Assembly: GCA_954871525.1 (NCBI GenBank) | Contig: OX940863.1 | Coordinates: 3,076,001-3,140,000 of the forward strand | Reading direction: 5' to 3' | Origin: Parietaria judaica | Lineage: Eukaryota; Streptophyta; Magnoliopsida; Rosales; Urticaceae | DNA: 64,000 nt | Part shown: positions 11,370 through 23,660 of the stretch, in pieces | Numbering within the stretch: position 1 is the stretch's first letter | Layout: every line of letters begins with the position of its first letter | Program-made: the position numbers and the translations under genes | The notes under the pieces: model-generated | Told to the model about the DNA's origin: nothing | Database searches by the model: none | What the model saw: the letters and a program-made list of their open reading frames with translations, nothing else

Positions 11370-13328
11370 TATATGTAAAAGCATGATCTCCTTATTCTTC
11401 TAAGCAACTCTTCTATAAAGAGACCTTCAATCAAACGCATTTTTCTTAGAATTTAGAATTAAAAAAATAAAATAATGACATGGATGGTACATTTAATAGA
11501 TTTTAAGAATTTATAATTTTTTATAATAATAATATGTAGTATTACACTTAAATTCTTATGAAAACCTTTAGCCTTCTAGACATTATTACCAAAAATCTAT
11601 AATTTACTAATTATTTGCAATCTTTATAAAAATATATATTTTATATACACTTATTTTGTTATATTGATTCCTACTTTTGATTTTATGTTAAAAATATCCT
11701 TTTTTGTTGAGCATTAGTTTTCTTCTATATATATATATATATATTAAAGCATTTAAAGCATGATGACAAAATTTTCCCAAGAAAATACTATTATATAAAC
11801 ATGTTCAAATGCTAATTTTTTTAGAATTTAGAATTTAAAAAAATCACACCATTTATTTAAAAAAAAAAGTCATACCATTACACTATCAATTAATGTAGAT
11901 TCTCATTTCTTTATTTTTCAGATTTTCTATTTTTTTATAAGTATTGGATTCATAACGTGTATTGTTAATGCCTCCTTTACCATGCACTTAATTTATAAAA
12001 CTTTTTTTTTTTTGCTAGAGCCAAACAAATGAGGAGAAGGTATATTACTATATATATATGAAAAATCTTGGGCGGATCACATGTCAATATATGATCAAAG
12101 AGAATTGAAAATGCTAAATTTTCAGATTTATTTGTTTTAGAAGCTAAAAATCAAACATTCATCTACTACTTTACATTGAACAATAAATAGTTCATTATAA
12201 TTGCATACATTCATCATTCATGCATATTCTTTTTACACGTATAACCGTGCAAATGTTTTGCTTTGTTCATTTAATGTCCACTAAGACCCTTTGAGTTCTC
12301 TAAAGTAATGTTATCATTCATCATTTATCTACTTTTATTTATAGACTATTAAAACTCTCTACAAAACGTTCACATAAGTTTATAGATGAGTTTGTACATC
12401 TATACACATGGAAATTCCCGAGGTATGTGTTCTTTTTCACTATATGTTTGCATTGTCTTTTTCGGATTACATTGTCTTCTTTGTAGTATGTATAAACTCT
12501 TAATTTGTGCATATTGTGTCTTTTTATTCCAGTTCAAATACTCAAGCATAAATGAAATTATTGGATCTACACGATTTCGTCGACATGGTTGTGCTTCCTT
12601 CTTCCGGATTTAATTTGTTGGAAATTGATGCTATGGAACCGAGGTATGGTTTCATAATAGGGGTAAGTTTTTATATTCTATCCGATTCCATCGTTAATAT
12701 ATTCCATGTATTATATGTTTCACCATGTTATGCCGAGAGGAGCTTTAGATTTGATACCGTTTCGAATTTAATATAGATAGAGTGATTTGTCGAGTGATGC
12801 TTGATCATTTGATATTGTTATTTTAGCAAATGGCATACTGTTATGTTCAATAGTTATAGGATCAAATTAATGTTTTAAAGATAATGTCAAACAAAATAAA
12901 AAACTAATGTTTTAAAGGTATTTATATTTTATATTTGATATATATATTTATGTTGAAAACACGCTGCTTATTTTTCTTTGTGTCTCTCATTTATTTACTG
13001 TCTTTTTTAAAATGTATTTTGACCTTTTAAACCTTAAATGTTAAAACAAATAGTTGAAATATTTTCCTTAAAATTGAACAACCCCTTCATTATATCCTTA
13101 AAACTGTTTCATGGCTTTAAGACTTAGAACACATGGTATTTTGGTACAACTTTCAATTTTGGTATTTTGACTTGCTAATCTGTTCAAAGATTTCAAAACG
13201 ACTCCATAGACATTTTTTTTAATTATTAGTGGAGATGATCATATTATTTTTAAGAGAATAATCATAAAGATCGTTCCTGACTGTGTTACATTAAGTGATA
13301 TTTTTTTCCCTTTCAATGATCATTGATA

Positions 13329-13329
<1 letters not shown>

Positions 13330-13379
<50 letters not shown>
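13330..13379 (+). repeat. (TTA)n microsatellite
   Basis: About 16 uninterrupted TTA/ATT triplets in noncoding DNA inside the probable second Helitron. Confidence 0.95.
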
Positions 13380-13381
<2 letters not shown>

Positions 13382-14099
13382 CTCCATTTATAAAGCAGTT
13401 AATAAGTCTTACTTATTTGTTCTTATCTGTAATAATACAGGGAACCTCAAGAAGTTTTTTTTTTCTTTCTATTTATGTAGAAGAAAGTTTTTGGAGAATT
13501 GTCAATTCATATTATTTTGAAATTTATTTTATGAAAAATTAACTGCGCGTAATGAATGCTCAATGGTAGTTTGGACTTTTGGACAATTCCAAAATCACTT
13601 ATATTACTCAATATATGGTAGAATTATTGTAAATATTTTAAATATAAAAGCTCATTTTTAAAATAGATATACGATTCAACAATAGCTTAGTATGATGCAG
13701 TTATAAGTATTTCAAGTACACACATTCCAAAAAAACAAAATTGTCCAATATTATAATCTGAATATATAATGGCGAATCACGAATGTAATACTATTACACT
13801 TTGCTGCTTTCAATATAAGTATTACAAAAACAAAAAAATCCACTAAAAAAAGAAGATAATTTATAATTTCTATTAATAAATTTTCTTTACATGTACAATT
13901 TAGTTAGACCCTTCTAATCCTTCAAATACAACTAATTTGTGGATAATAACTATGACCATTTAATTCAAGCTTTTACAAATAAATGATCATGTTTTAATAA
14001 AAATCATAGTTATATTACAATAAAATTGAGAATTAATTTGAGTTTAGCTCAATGTTGATGTGCCATCCAATTTAAACATACAATAAAATTAATCAATTT

Positions 14100-14167
14100 G
14101 CAAATATTTTTATCTTAATTGAAAAATAATATTACGCCACCGCGCGAAGGGCGGTGTCGGTCACTAG
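14100..14167 (+). mobile_element. Second Helitron 3' terminus of the same family
   Basis: A near-copy of the previous terminus: hairpin CACCGCGC-GAA-GGGCGGTG at 14138-14156 with one mismatch in the stem, then CTAG ending at 14167 and a host T. A TCTATATAT...TTAAAGC sequence near 11724 could be the 5' end, giving about 2.4 kb, but the preceding base is T rather than the expected A. The interior contains a short exon-like ORF around 12552 that may be a captured fragment. Confidence 0.7.
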
Positions 14168-14539
14168 TTAATATAAGATTTGCATATAGGAAATAATGAT
14201 CATCTCCCTCCAAAAGCTTCTCACGTGTATTTAATATTTATGCTGATATTGGAAATAGAACTAAACTAACCTATCTTCAAAAGTGTTATTAACCCTGAAA
14301 TAATGCAACAATAAAGCTAAGTCAAATATATAAATAAATATAAAATATTAAACCTAAATGCATACGAAAGAAGTTAGAATATTTATCGAATGATTATTTT
14401 CCTCGTAATATTGTTATGCATCATTTATTCTTGTCCTTGAGGAACATCCGAACACTATTCTTCTTGATTGATAGAGTTGTTAATTCATTATTCTTAGGTG
14501 TAGATTCAATTTGAAAATAATAATAAAAAAAAAACTCAT

Positions 14540-16140
14540 GAAATGTCTAAAAATCATTTAAGGTTTAAAAGAAATATGGATACTTTCAAACAATTTATTT
14601 ATGCCCATTTTATTTTTAAAAAAAAATTGGACCATATTAACCTTGATTTTCATTAAATTTATATATTTTCGTATATTAATTATTTATTCTTCCTATATAT
14701 ATATTTATCAAATTTTCATTTAATTTGTTAGTTTGACCGAAAATTCAAAATATTCTCTCCTTTTTCCTTATTTCTCACACAGCTCTCTTCCTCTTCAACT
14801 CTCTAATCTTCCTCCGACCTCACTCCCTCATTCTCTCCTACTCTGTCGCGCCACCTTCTCCGCCGTGCCTCTCGTCCTCCTCTATCGCTGCCTCGTTCCT
14901 CCGTGTCTCTCGTCGTTGTCGTCGTCCTCCTCCGTTGCTGCCTTGCTCCTCTGTCTCTCTCCCTTGCAGTCGCCCTCCCTCGCGTCGGGTTCTCTCCTGA
15001 ACCCAAAATATCCTAAGTCCAAAATTTTGTTAGCCAAAAATCGTGCAAATCCGAATTTTTTCTCTCCCAAAATCGTGCATTCGCCGTATCTTGGTCGCCG
15101 GATAAAAAACGAAACTATTTTTTGTAATACGTTTTACAAAATCTTTTAGTGGTAATATTGGTTGGAGGGGTAAATGGATTAACACGATTATGTTAATCAA
15201 TTAATCCAATTTTGTAAATTGATTTACACAATTTTGGAGATTTACACGATTTTGGTGAATGAATTCACACATTTTGGAGTGATTTTACATGATTTTGCAG
15301 TGGTAATATTTTTCGTTAGGAATGCGTAAATGAAATTACAAAATCGGAGGAACTGAGGATCCCTGGTTAGGTAATATAGGTCAAGGCTGGTCGGAGGCCA
15401 AGGGTGTGGAAGAGATCGTGGCGGGTGTGAGGTCAATGAAGGGTTTGGGCCGCATCGGCGACGGACATCGAAGCAAGCCATCGAGTACGGTTTAGTATTC
15501 GTAATTGCATTTACCATTAAAGTTTTATAGTTGTAGTTACAATTTTGTATTTATAGTTACATATTCGTATCTATAGTTACAAAATTAACTTTGTAAATAT
15601 TTTACAAGATTCGTATATATAATTACAGTTTCATTCTTATATTGAGATTTCGTAACTATATTTACAGCTTTATTGAAATTTCGTAAATTTATTTACTGTA
15701 AATATAGAATCGTAAATATAGTTACGTAAGTATAAAATCGTAAATATAGTTACGTAATATAATTACAGATTCGTAATAATGCAGAGAAATAATTTGAAAT
15801 TTGTTTTTAAAAATACTGATTAATAAGGTAGAAATATTCAAAATTAGGACCCAAAAATCAAAAATAGGATTTGTTACAAATGTTAAAATAGGGAGAATAA
15901 TTAGACTAATATTTGTTTAATCGTAAAAATATGAAAGATTTATTTTAATTTATTTAGTTTGCTACATTTAAGGAAAAAAATATTTTTTAATTTTACTTAA
16001 AAAAACGAAATTAAGATTAATGTGAGTTAATTGGAAGGGCATATTAGTCCATATTTCAATTTGTTGGGGCTTATCATTACCATAATTAGAAATGGGCATT
16101 TTTTTAAACATTGAGTTACAAATGGGCATTATAAATAGCC
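14540..16140 (+). mobile_element. Dispersed repeat family, copy 1 (non-autonomous, about 1.6 kb)
   Basis: The same arrangement recurs at 32357-33615. Both copies share a 5' block containing TTGGACCATATTAACC, a CT-rich leader-like block (about 14750-15000) that reads as low-complexity Ser/Arg, a region with repeated TAGTTACGTAA-like words, and a 3' block with GTCCATATTTCAAT and AAATGGGCA. The two ends carry inward-facing ATGCCCATTT-like words, suggesting degenerate terminal inverted repeats. No transposase is encoded. The superfamily is not identified; a MULE-type non-autonomous element is a guess. Confidence 0.6.
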
Positions 16141-16616
16141 TTTTACGTACTCTCAATAAAATACCTAACATTTTCCTATTATTTTCTTTGTTAACTATCC
16201 CTATAATTTTTATTTTTATTTTATGAACAAAATCCCTATAGTTTATATTATATTACGTTTTCTCCATTTTCCCATAGGTGAGTCATCAACGTGTGTATCA
16301 TGCCTTGTTGCTTCATCATTCTCTAGATCAATTTTTGTTATCTTATATATATATATTTCGGTAGACTGGTGATGTTTACTAAAGTAGTGGAGACTCAAGT
16401 GGTAGTGGAAAGCATCAGATTAAAGAAAGCTAGAGGAGAGCAATAATGACTAGACGACAAGGAACAAAAAAGGTTATATCCAAATCTTTGATCCGAAATT
16501 CGTCAAAAGGAAGAAGATATTAACAAATGATGTAATAATTAAGTTAGTGCCTAATATGTTTTATTTTTTTTACTGCTCTAATATTCAAAACTATGGGCCC
16601 AAACGATGGTGGGAAT

Positions 16617-17115
16617 CAAAGGCGGAGCTACGTGGGCCTAGTGTGCATCCGGGCACCACCTGAAAACGTGAAAAATATTAAAATAATAGTGTTTAAGCAA
16701 AAAAAATAAAATTATATATCATTATAATATTATATGAGCCCAAATAATAAGTCATAGAGCATTCAGCCCAACTGGCAATAGTGTTTTTCCTAAGAGAGAG
16801 GACTTCAATTCAACTCTTGCGCTAGTTATAGTTTTTGTTTATTTTTCTTTCTAAGTTTTAAGTTTTTTTTTGTTTATTTCTTTTCAGCTATTAAAATATA
16901 TAGATGCATTTTTATACTCACTTAATATACTATTAAAAATATTATATTAACTATTTATTATATGGATACATTATTATACATAAAAATATAGATAAAAAGT
17001 TTCTATATATATAGGTTACAATGTTATTATTGATTGTTGTTAATTGTATGCTAGATTTTTTTTTTGAAATTTTTTATAAGGCACCGCCTCAATTGAAATC
17101 CTGGCTCCGCCACTG
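16617..17115 (+). mobile_element. hAT-type MITE with 8-bp TSD
   Basis: Inverted ends CAAAGGCGGAGC and GCTCCGCCACTG (10 of 12 matching when reversed) are flanked by the direct repeat GTGGGAAT at 16609-16616 and 17116-17123. CAGTGGCGGAGC-type ends with an 8-bp duplication fit the hAT superfamily. The interior is AT-rich and noncoding. Confidence 0.8.
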
Positions 17116-18112
17116 GTGGGAATACAATATAGTGGTGTGGTGTCTGATCCTCAAATAATGATGAGAGATAGATGTCTAAGATTTAAGAGATACGTTTCTC
17201 ACGTAGGGGTAAAACTGAGTTCTCTATTTGTTTTCTTTTTTCTTTTCAAGATCCTATACGCGGAATCGGACTCCGGGTACGTATTGGAAAATTTGGAGCG
17301 TAGTTGAATTCAGAAACCGCGTATTCCCGAAATACCAATTTTGGCCCGTAGAACTGGATTCAGAACTAGATCTAATAATAAAATTCGGATCCAGATCCAA
17401 GACTCTGATATTTATAATAAAATTAAAAATACATGAATTAGTAATTCAACAGATTCAAAATTCGTGTTCAATTCAAGCTAAATAAAAGCACAAACAAAAT
17501 ACAACATAAGTTCAAACAAAGAGAAAACAAAAAGAACGTTCAACATAATTTAATTTTTTTTATGAATAAATAGTCGGGGAACACTCACATAGTGTCTCCT
17601 TCTCGATTTTAGTAATAGAGCCTCACATATGACGTAGCAAAAACGTTGTTACATATTATATTGAGACTAATTACATAAATCAAACATTAAAAACATCCTA
17701 ACAACAAGACAATCATAATAAACAAAATAATACACAATGTTCATTTTGTCTAACCTAAACAATCTTTTATATTACTGGAAGCTCTTTAGAATCTGTCATA
17801 TTTTTTTCTCCACAATCAACACCTAAACGAGTCAATACATCTGTCACTTGAATCTCTTGTCTATATAGATGATGTATCGAGTAATCAAAACCGTGTAATA
17901 ACATATTTAATTGTTTCCAAAAATCCAAACGTTCAACATAATATAATATACTCCCACGATTATATGTTTAGGGTTATATGTTCATGAAAAATATATTTAT
18001 CTGTTATAATTTATTATATAAAAAAAAAAGAGAACCCTCTTAGCAACACTTCACACTTGAATTAGAATATTTTATCTTCTCATACAACTATTTGTAAATA
18101 TATTTCTATTCC

Positions 18113-19868
18113 ATGACGATCAGTCTCCATGTTGTACTGTTCATCTTCTTCTTCTTCATTTTCAAACCCTATGTCACATCGGAACCACGTTACATCCCGG
18201 TAGAGAATGTCGCTCTCGACTGTGGATCTCCGGAGAATCAAACGGCTCAAGATGACCGGCGATGGATTGGAGATTATACAACTGATGATCGCTTTGTTCT
18301 AATAGAGGAAGAAAGTAACAAGAAGTCAACTTCTTCACGAGCTCTTTCTCAGGCGATCTCCATAGACGCGGTGCCGTATATGACAGCGCGTATATCCCGG
18401 TCGAATTTCACCTACAGCTTCCGAGTCTCAGTCCCCGGCCCGAAGTTTCTCCGGCTCCACTTCTACCCGGCTCAATACGATCATAGATTGGACGTCCTTG
18501 GCTCATACTTCACCGTAGTAGCCGGTCCGTTCACGCTGCTGAACAACTTCAGTGCCTCACTCTTCGCCGAACACAAGAGTCAACCAGCTTTCTTCAAGGA
18601 ATTCTGCGTAATTGCCGAAGAAAACAATAGAACAATCAATCTAACTTTCTTTCCGGCCTCTTCATCTTCTTACGCTTTCGTTAATGCGATCGAGTTTGTG
18701 TCGATGCCAGAGACTCTGTACTACGCCCCCGAGGGCGATCCTTCCAAGAGCCCTCGCTTCATCCTCCATAATTTCAGAAACGACGTGCTCTTTGGCAGTT
18801 ACTTGGACAAAGCGCTAGAGACGATGTATCGCTTAAACGTGGGCGGACGCACAATCCCGCCAAAGAAAGACACCGGGATGTACAGGTAATCACGGCGTTG
18901 GCGCTTTATCCTTTTGTTTCTTCTTAAGTTAATTTTTTTTTAATTAAGGCTAAGAACTCTGCTGCCTCGCAGAGAATGGTTACGAGACTCGGATGATTAT
19001 TTCATCGGCAAGGCGGTAACTCCCGTCAACGCAAGCTTGCCATTGAAGTACATAACTATAGCAAACTACACCGCTCCCGATGAAGTGTACCAGACCGCTG
19101 TTACGATGGGCAGAGACGCGGCTAGTAACCGAGCCAGAAACATGACTTGGCGCCTGCCTGTTGACCGAGGGTTCTTCTATCTTGTGAGACTCCATTTTTG
19201 CCAGATTCAGGAGAATATCAAGGGTCCGTATGATATGGTTTTCTACCTGTACATAGACCAAAAGATGGCCGAAGACGCTGTGAACGTGGTATCTTGGACC
19301 GGAGGGCACGGCAATGGAATTCCAGTGTACAGAGACTACGTGGTCAATATTAGAGACGAAGATAATCTCTTCATCGCTGTGCATCCCAGAGGCGATGAGT
19401 CTTACTATGACGATGCTATTGTGAATGGGATAGAGGTGTTCAAGATGAGCAACAGTCGCGGCAAAAACCTCGCCGGGCCAAACCCGCCTAGTCCGACGCT
19501 TGAGAAATCTGGTTCCAAGAAAAGGACAGTGTTGATAATTGCCGCGGGGGTTTGTTTAAGCTGCGTTGTGCTATTTGCTGCGATTTTCACGTTATTTTTA
19601 AGGCAGGGGCACCAAAAAAAGAAGAACACCGATGACGTTGACGAAAGGCGCGTCTTTGTTGCCGGGGAGTCGGTGCCGTCATTTCTTTCTTTGGGAGATC
19701 AGGTCGGCAGCGGAGACATCGGTAATGTCTACAAGGTGTTCACAGACGGCGATGATTCACGGCCCGTGGCAGAGAAGCGGCTGAGCCTGGACTAGAAGCA
19801 GGGCATGGCAGAGTTTGGCACCGAGATCGAGTTTCTCTCTGAGCTCCGCCATGTGTGCTTGGTCCAAG
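18113..19868 (+). pseudogene. Malectin-like receptor kinase (CrRLK1L/FERONIA-like), truncated in the kinase domain
   Basis: Exon 18113-18885 and, after a 63-bp GT-AG intron, a second reading block from 18949 keep frame to a TAG at 19793. A hydrophobic signal peptide (residues 1-23) is followed by two malectin-like regions: YSFRVSVPGPKFLRLHFYP, then LNVGGRTIPPKKDTGMYR, then FYLVRLHFCQI. A transmembrane helix (VLIIAAGVCLSCVVLFAAIF) comes next, then a stump of a kinase: VGSGDIGNVYK glycine loop and VAEKRL with the Lys kept. After the stop, similarity continues in frame for about 24 codons (EFGTEIEFLSELRH) and then ends, so the catalytic loop and most of the kinase are lost. The usual juxtamembrane ATNNF segment is also missing. 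Members of this family sense cell-wall state and RALF peptides. It lies inside the DNA that splits the MULE transposase. Confidence 0.82.
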
Positions 19869-20589
19869 TCTTATTAATAACAATTGCGTTTACTGTATGA
19901 TTTGCTTATTGTTTTTAATGGCTTAATCACTAAATAAATTGATTCGGTAAGCTTTAAGAACTTTGGGAAAAGAAAATTATATATGATAAAATTATAAATT
20001 TATCTAGGAATGTAACTAGATGTAACATGTGTAATCAGCTAACATTAGGAACACATAAACTAGTGTATTATTCGTAATTTAGCTCACATAAAAAATAGTG
20101 ATTTAGTTCTAAAAAAAAAAATTTAAATTGAATATCGGAAGAATTCTATTTGATGAATTAAGAATTTTGGTTAACATCCCATAGCAATTTGATGATCAAA
20201 TGAATGATATTAAGAATAGAGTAAACTGTTCGATAATTAATTATGAACTTATATTTCTATATTGACCATAAACTTCCGTTTAGTATTTAATTTTCATTAG
20301 TCAACTATTTTATCTTTGAATATAGCCACGGCGTCTCTTTTATGTCTTTGCAAAACGCCGGGGTTCATTTTTATATAATATCGAGGCATAATTTGATAGT
20401 AAATAGATAACAACAACCTTTCAGAGACGTTTTAACCAATAATGGCCGGGTATATGTATAAATATTGCCGCGGCTTGACTGTTTTCAGACCACGTTTCAG
20501 CTACGTGCTGAAATATTTGCTCACAAAATACTACTCGTTGTTCAACTAGGTTTCAAAATAGTCCTCAAAGGTTTTTTATTTTGGAATTG

Positions 20590-20800
20590 GGTGGCACTAT
20601 TGGCCAAGATTACATGTACTCACATTACAAGATATTTTTCACGGTGAGAACAATTGGCACTATTGGCTGCAGGCTCTATCAGCCAAGATTACACATATTA
20701 CGCAATTTTTGCGTCTCAAGGGATCGAACCCAAGACTTCATGGAAGAGTCTTATTGTAGTGGGTTTAGCACTAGGCCAAGCAAGCTTGGTTCAGTCCTCA
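20590..20800 (-). mobile_element. tRNA-derived SINE
   Basis: On the minus strand a pol III A-box-like TGGCCTAGTGC (rc of 20768-20778) and a B-box GGGTTCGATCCC (rc of 20720-20731) are spaced as in tRNA-derived SINEs. The tail region GCAGCCAATAGTGCC recurs as GCAGTCAATAGTG in the copy at 32225-32330. Confidence 0.55.
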
Positions 20801-21530
20801 AAGGTTTCAAGGACTGTTTTAAATTGTCCTCAAATCACATATTTGTACTAGTGCAAGGGGCTGCCCAAGGAGGACTACCAACGTGATGAGGTCTAGGAGA
20901 AGCCAATAAACAAGTGTATAAAGAAGCCACCCGACAGTCACCCGACGTAACGATCTCAATGCCTAACTTCGATTAGCCACCCAATTTCACTACCAACTCG
21001 CCTTAAGAAATTTGTGGACAAATTTTCTCAACGCCGAGAGAATGATGTGGATATTCTTGGAAGGAAATAACTAAGATTTTGACATTTAGTGACGCAATTT
21101 CAACCCTTTATTTTCAAATATATGGTATTTAGCTTGATTACTATGTTGTTATAGTTAGTTTATTTGACGGGGATTCATGGCATTTGTTGCCTTATGTGTT
21201 TATTTTTTCCTTTTATCGCTTTGCACTGTTTTTTTTCATTAGTTTATGATGATATAAAAATTGAGCTTTTTCTTGTTAAGTCGAGTTTTATCTCGCAAAG
21301 AGCTGTTCATCGTGTTCTTCATATTTCTTCCTACATTTAATTCGAAAGCTGAGTTGGAGAAAAAATAAAGCAGAAATCGCTCTATTATAAAATAATAGAG
21401 ACGTATTTAAATGACCTCAATGTCTGCTATTTTACTTTTTTCTAAATTTCATCAATTTTTCAATTGATTTAAATAAAATTTAGATGGACTATTAAATCTT
21501 AGACACGTGTTACTTTTAAGAGAGAGAAAA

Positions 21531-22069
21531 AAAAGGGTAATTTTCAGCAATAATCATCTATCTCACCAATTTCTTGCACATGAGTTACTAAACTCGTTGT
21601 TTGGCCGCGAAACTCACTATCGTAATTCGTAATACTTTTATTGCAAATCCATCCTTATAACTTTAAATTCCACATTTTTCATAATGTTAGATGGGCTACA
21701 CCACCTAATCATCCTCCTGGCAATAGCCTACAACCCATAGTAGCTTTCATCGCAGAATATGACGGGCAATAGAACGCGGTCAAGATGATGGTCAAGAATG
21801 GCTCACATATGGCATGCAAGTATAAGTAGTGATGTGGCGCGTCTAACATGAAGAAGAAAAAAAGTGGCATTTAACGTTGTAAGGATGTATTTGCAATAAA
21901 AGTATGACGTTAGCGATTTTCACAGCAAAAAAATGAGTTCAGTGACTTATTTGTTAAAATTTGATGAGTTCGATGACTTTCTTCGCTAAAATATGAGCTT
22001 AGTGACTTATTTGTAAATGAAAAAAAAAAAAAAAAAGAGTTTATGACTTTGGTTGCGAAATTCCCTTTT
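21531..22069. mobile_element. MITE with inverted ends AAAAGGG(T)AATTT
   Basis: The left end AAAAGGGTAATTTTCAGCAA and reversed right end AAAAGGGAATTTCGCAACC are inverted copies. Internal blocks such as TTATTGCAAATCCATCCTTA and its inverse near 21880 also match, so most of the element folds back on itself. No coding capacity. Superfamily not settled. Confidence 0.65.
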
Positions 22070-23240
22070 AAAATTTCAAACATTACCCTTTATTCTTTAC
22101 GGTATTCACAAAACTTTAACAACCAAGTGGAAGAAATTTTAGTACGAATTAGCAATAAAAATAAAATAGTGAAAAATTAGAGCTTTGATCATGTAAAAAA
22201 ATCAGTTTAGGCTATCGAAAAAAATCAATATATTAAGTACTGTATCGTACTGTTATGTTATCTAATCAATCACCAAATTATGGACGTAGGTGGGGAGATA
22301 TGTCTGATATCAATGGTTTGCATGTAAGAGAAATGGGCAATTAGATGTTCACTTGTAGTCTTGTATATAATGTAATTATCATCAATTTTATGAATTATTA
22401 AAACTAAATTTCTCGTTTTCTTCTTGTGTTTCAAATTCATAAATAGAATTATTTTTTTCTTTCGTAATTATTAGCTTAATTTAATTGTATATATATACTG
22501 AGAGAGGGCTAGCAGAGAATCTTTATCGCTCAATAGTCATGTTAAACACTACTGATGTTATTTCGTACTCCGAGAAATTGGAAGATTTGATTTTTTTTAA
22601 TCCGGATTTCGAATCCAGGTTTCACGTAATAACAATAACCGGAATTCTAGGTTTCATGAATTTGTTCTTGCACTAGATTATGGCTATTATCATAATTTAT
22701 TAGCCATAATTAAATTTAAATAATTTGGGTCTCAGTAACTCGAAGAAAAAAAAACTATAATTATGACTTATGTAATTTTCCAGAACTAGAATTTCAAATT
22801 TTGATTTTTGAAAATTTATAAATATTTTAAAAAAATTTAAGAATGCAAAAGTATATCCTTATTAAGAAATGAATTTTATAACTTTAATTTACCACTATTT
22901 GACTTTTTATCCCCAAAATTTTATAACTAATTTTTTGATACCTTATAGGTCAAAATTACCCTTACCGTTTATGACAGTTTATAAAATCGTTTTTGACGGT
23001 TCAAGATAATTTTTGACAATATTTTAAGGGTAATTTTGATTCTAAAAACATCAAACGAGTAGTTCTACAATTTTAAAAACTTGAGAATTAAAAAAAAAAA
23101 AGTAAATGGAGGATCAAAAATCAAATTTCCCTTCCTTACTTAACAAACAATCACACGCTCACTTCTGAAAAAAACACATGAATACACCTTTAACAAACAT
23201 TACAAGCGAGGATTTGAGGAAGATGAATTCATATCATATG

Positions 23241-23660
23241 CTACTGAGAGCAGCTGCGGCTAAACGGACTGCCACAGTTTTTCTGGCTACTATTCTTTTC
23301 GGGGCTGCAGTTTTTTGGCTGTCCCCGCTTGCCGCTGCAAGCCCCCTTATTCCGCTTCCCGGTTCCTCCCGTCCCGGTACCTTTCCCCGTGGCCAGCATT
23401 CGCCCGGCATGGGCGCTGCCGTAGTAGACGTTCTCCTCCACCAGCAGCAACTCCAGCTCCAAGTCCTCCGCGATCCGGCAATCCGTGCAAACCCCGCAAG
23501 TGCTGTTATTGCTAATCTTTGCAAGCATGGTGCCCTCCGCCGTCGCCCGCAAGCTCGCGCAAACGAGGATAAGTGCCACCGCGACTGCGGTGGTTGACGG
23601 TCTCGGAGGGTGAGCGTGGCCCCTCCTCGATTGCTCGGCCGCGATATCAGGCGCCACCAT
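23241..23660 (-). CDS. Small secreted Cys-rich protein, RALF-like candidate
   Basis: A 139-aa intronless ORF, GC-rich (unlike its AT-rich surroundings), with a hydrophobic stretch (TTAVAVALILVCASL) that could serve as signal peptide or anchor about 23 residues after the first Met. Then come a Cys-containing segment (CGVCTDC), an acidic patch, GRMLA, and a C-terminal CSGKRGQPKNC. The last four cysteines have spacing C-x9-C-x10-C-x7-C. RALF peptides have C-x9-C-x12-C-x5-C with CSRRG and YNC in the first pair, so the first pair fits well and the second does not; the YISY motif is absent. It may be a diverged RALF-like peptide, a different Cys-rich peptide, or chance. It lies about 3.4 kb from the malectin-like receptor pseudogene. 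The overlapping plus-strand ORF is regarded as a shadow. Confidence 0.4.
   Translation of the reverse strand: MVAPDIAAEQSRRGHAHPPRPSTTAVAVALILVCASLRATAEGTMLAKISNNSTCGVCTDCRIAEDLELELLLVEENVYYGSAHAGRMLATGKGTGTGGTGKRNKGACSGKRGQPKNCSPEKNSSQKNCGSPFSRSCSQ

Noticed and set aside
12386..12776. Two short ORFs around 12552
   Set aside because: Splice-like borders exist, but no family was recognised and no neighbouring exon continues the frame; kept only as a note under the Helitron finding.
14733..15149. Ser/Leu-rich ORF of 138 codons
   Set aside because: Lies in the CT-rich block of the dispersed repeat; the second copy at 32.6 kb does not preserve the same protein.
22890..23110. Possible small inverted-repeat element
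   Set aside because: Only scattered AT-rich complementarity; no clear ends or target duplication.
23178..23597. Plus-strand ORF of 139 codons opposite the Cys-rich ORF
   Set aside because: Ala/Pro/Arg-rich antisense frame; the minus-strand frame has a better signal-like helix and patterned cysteines.
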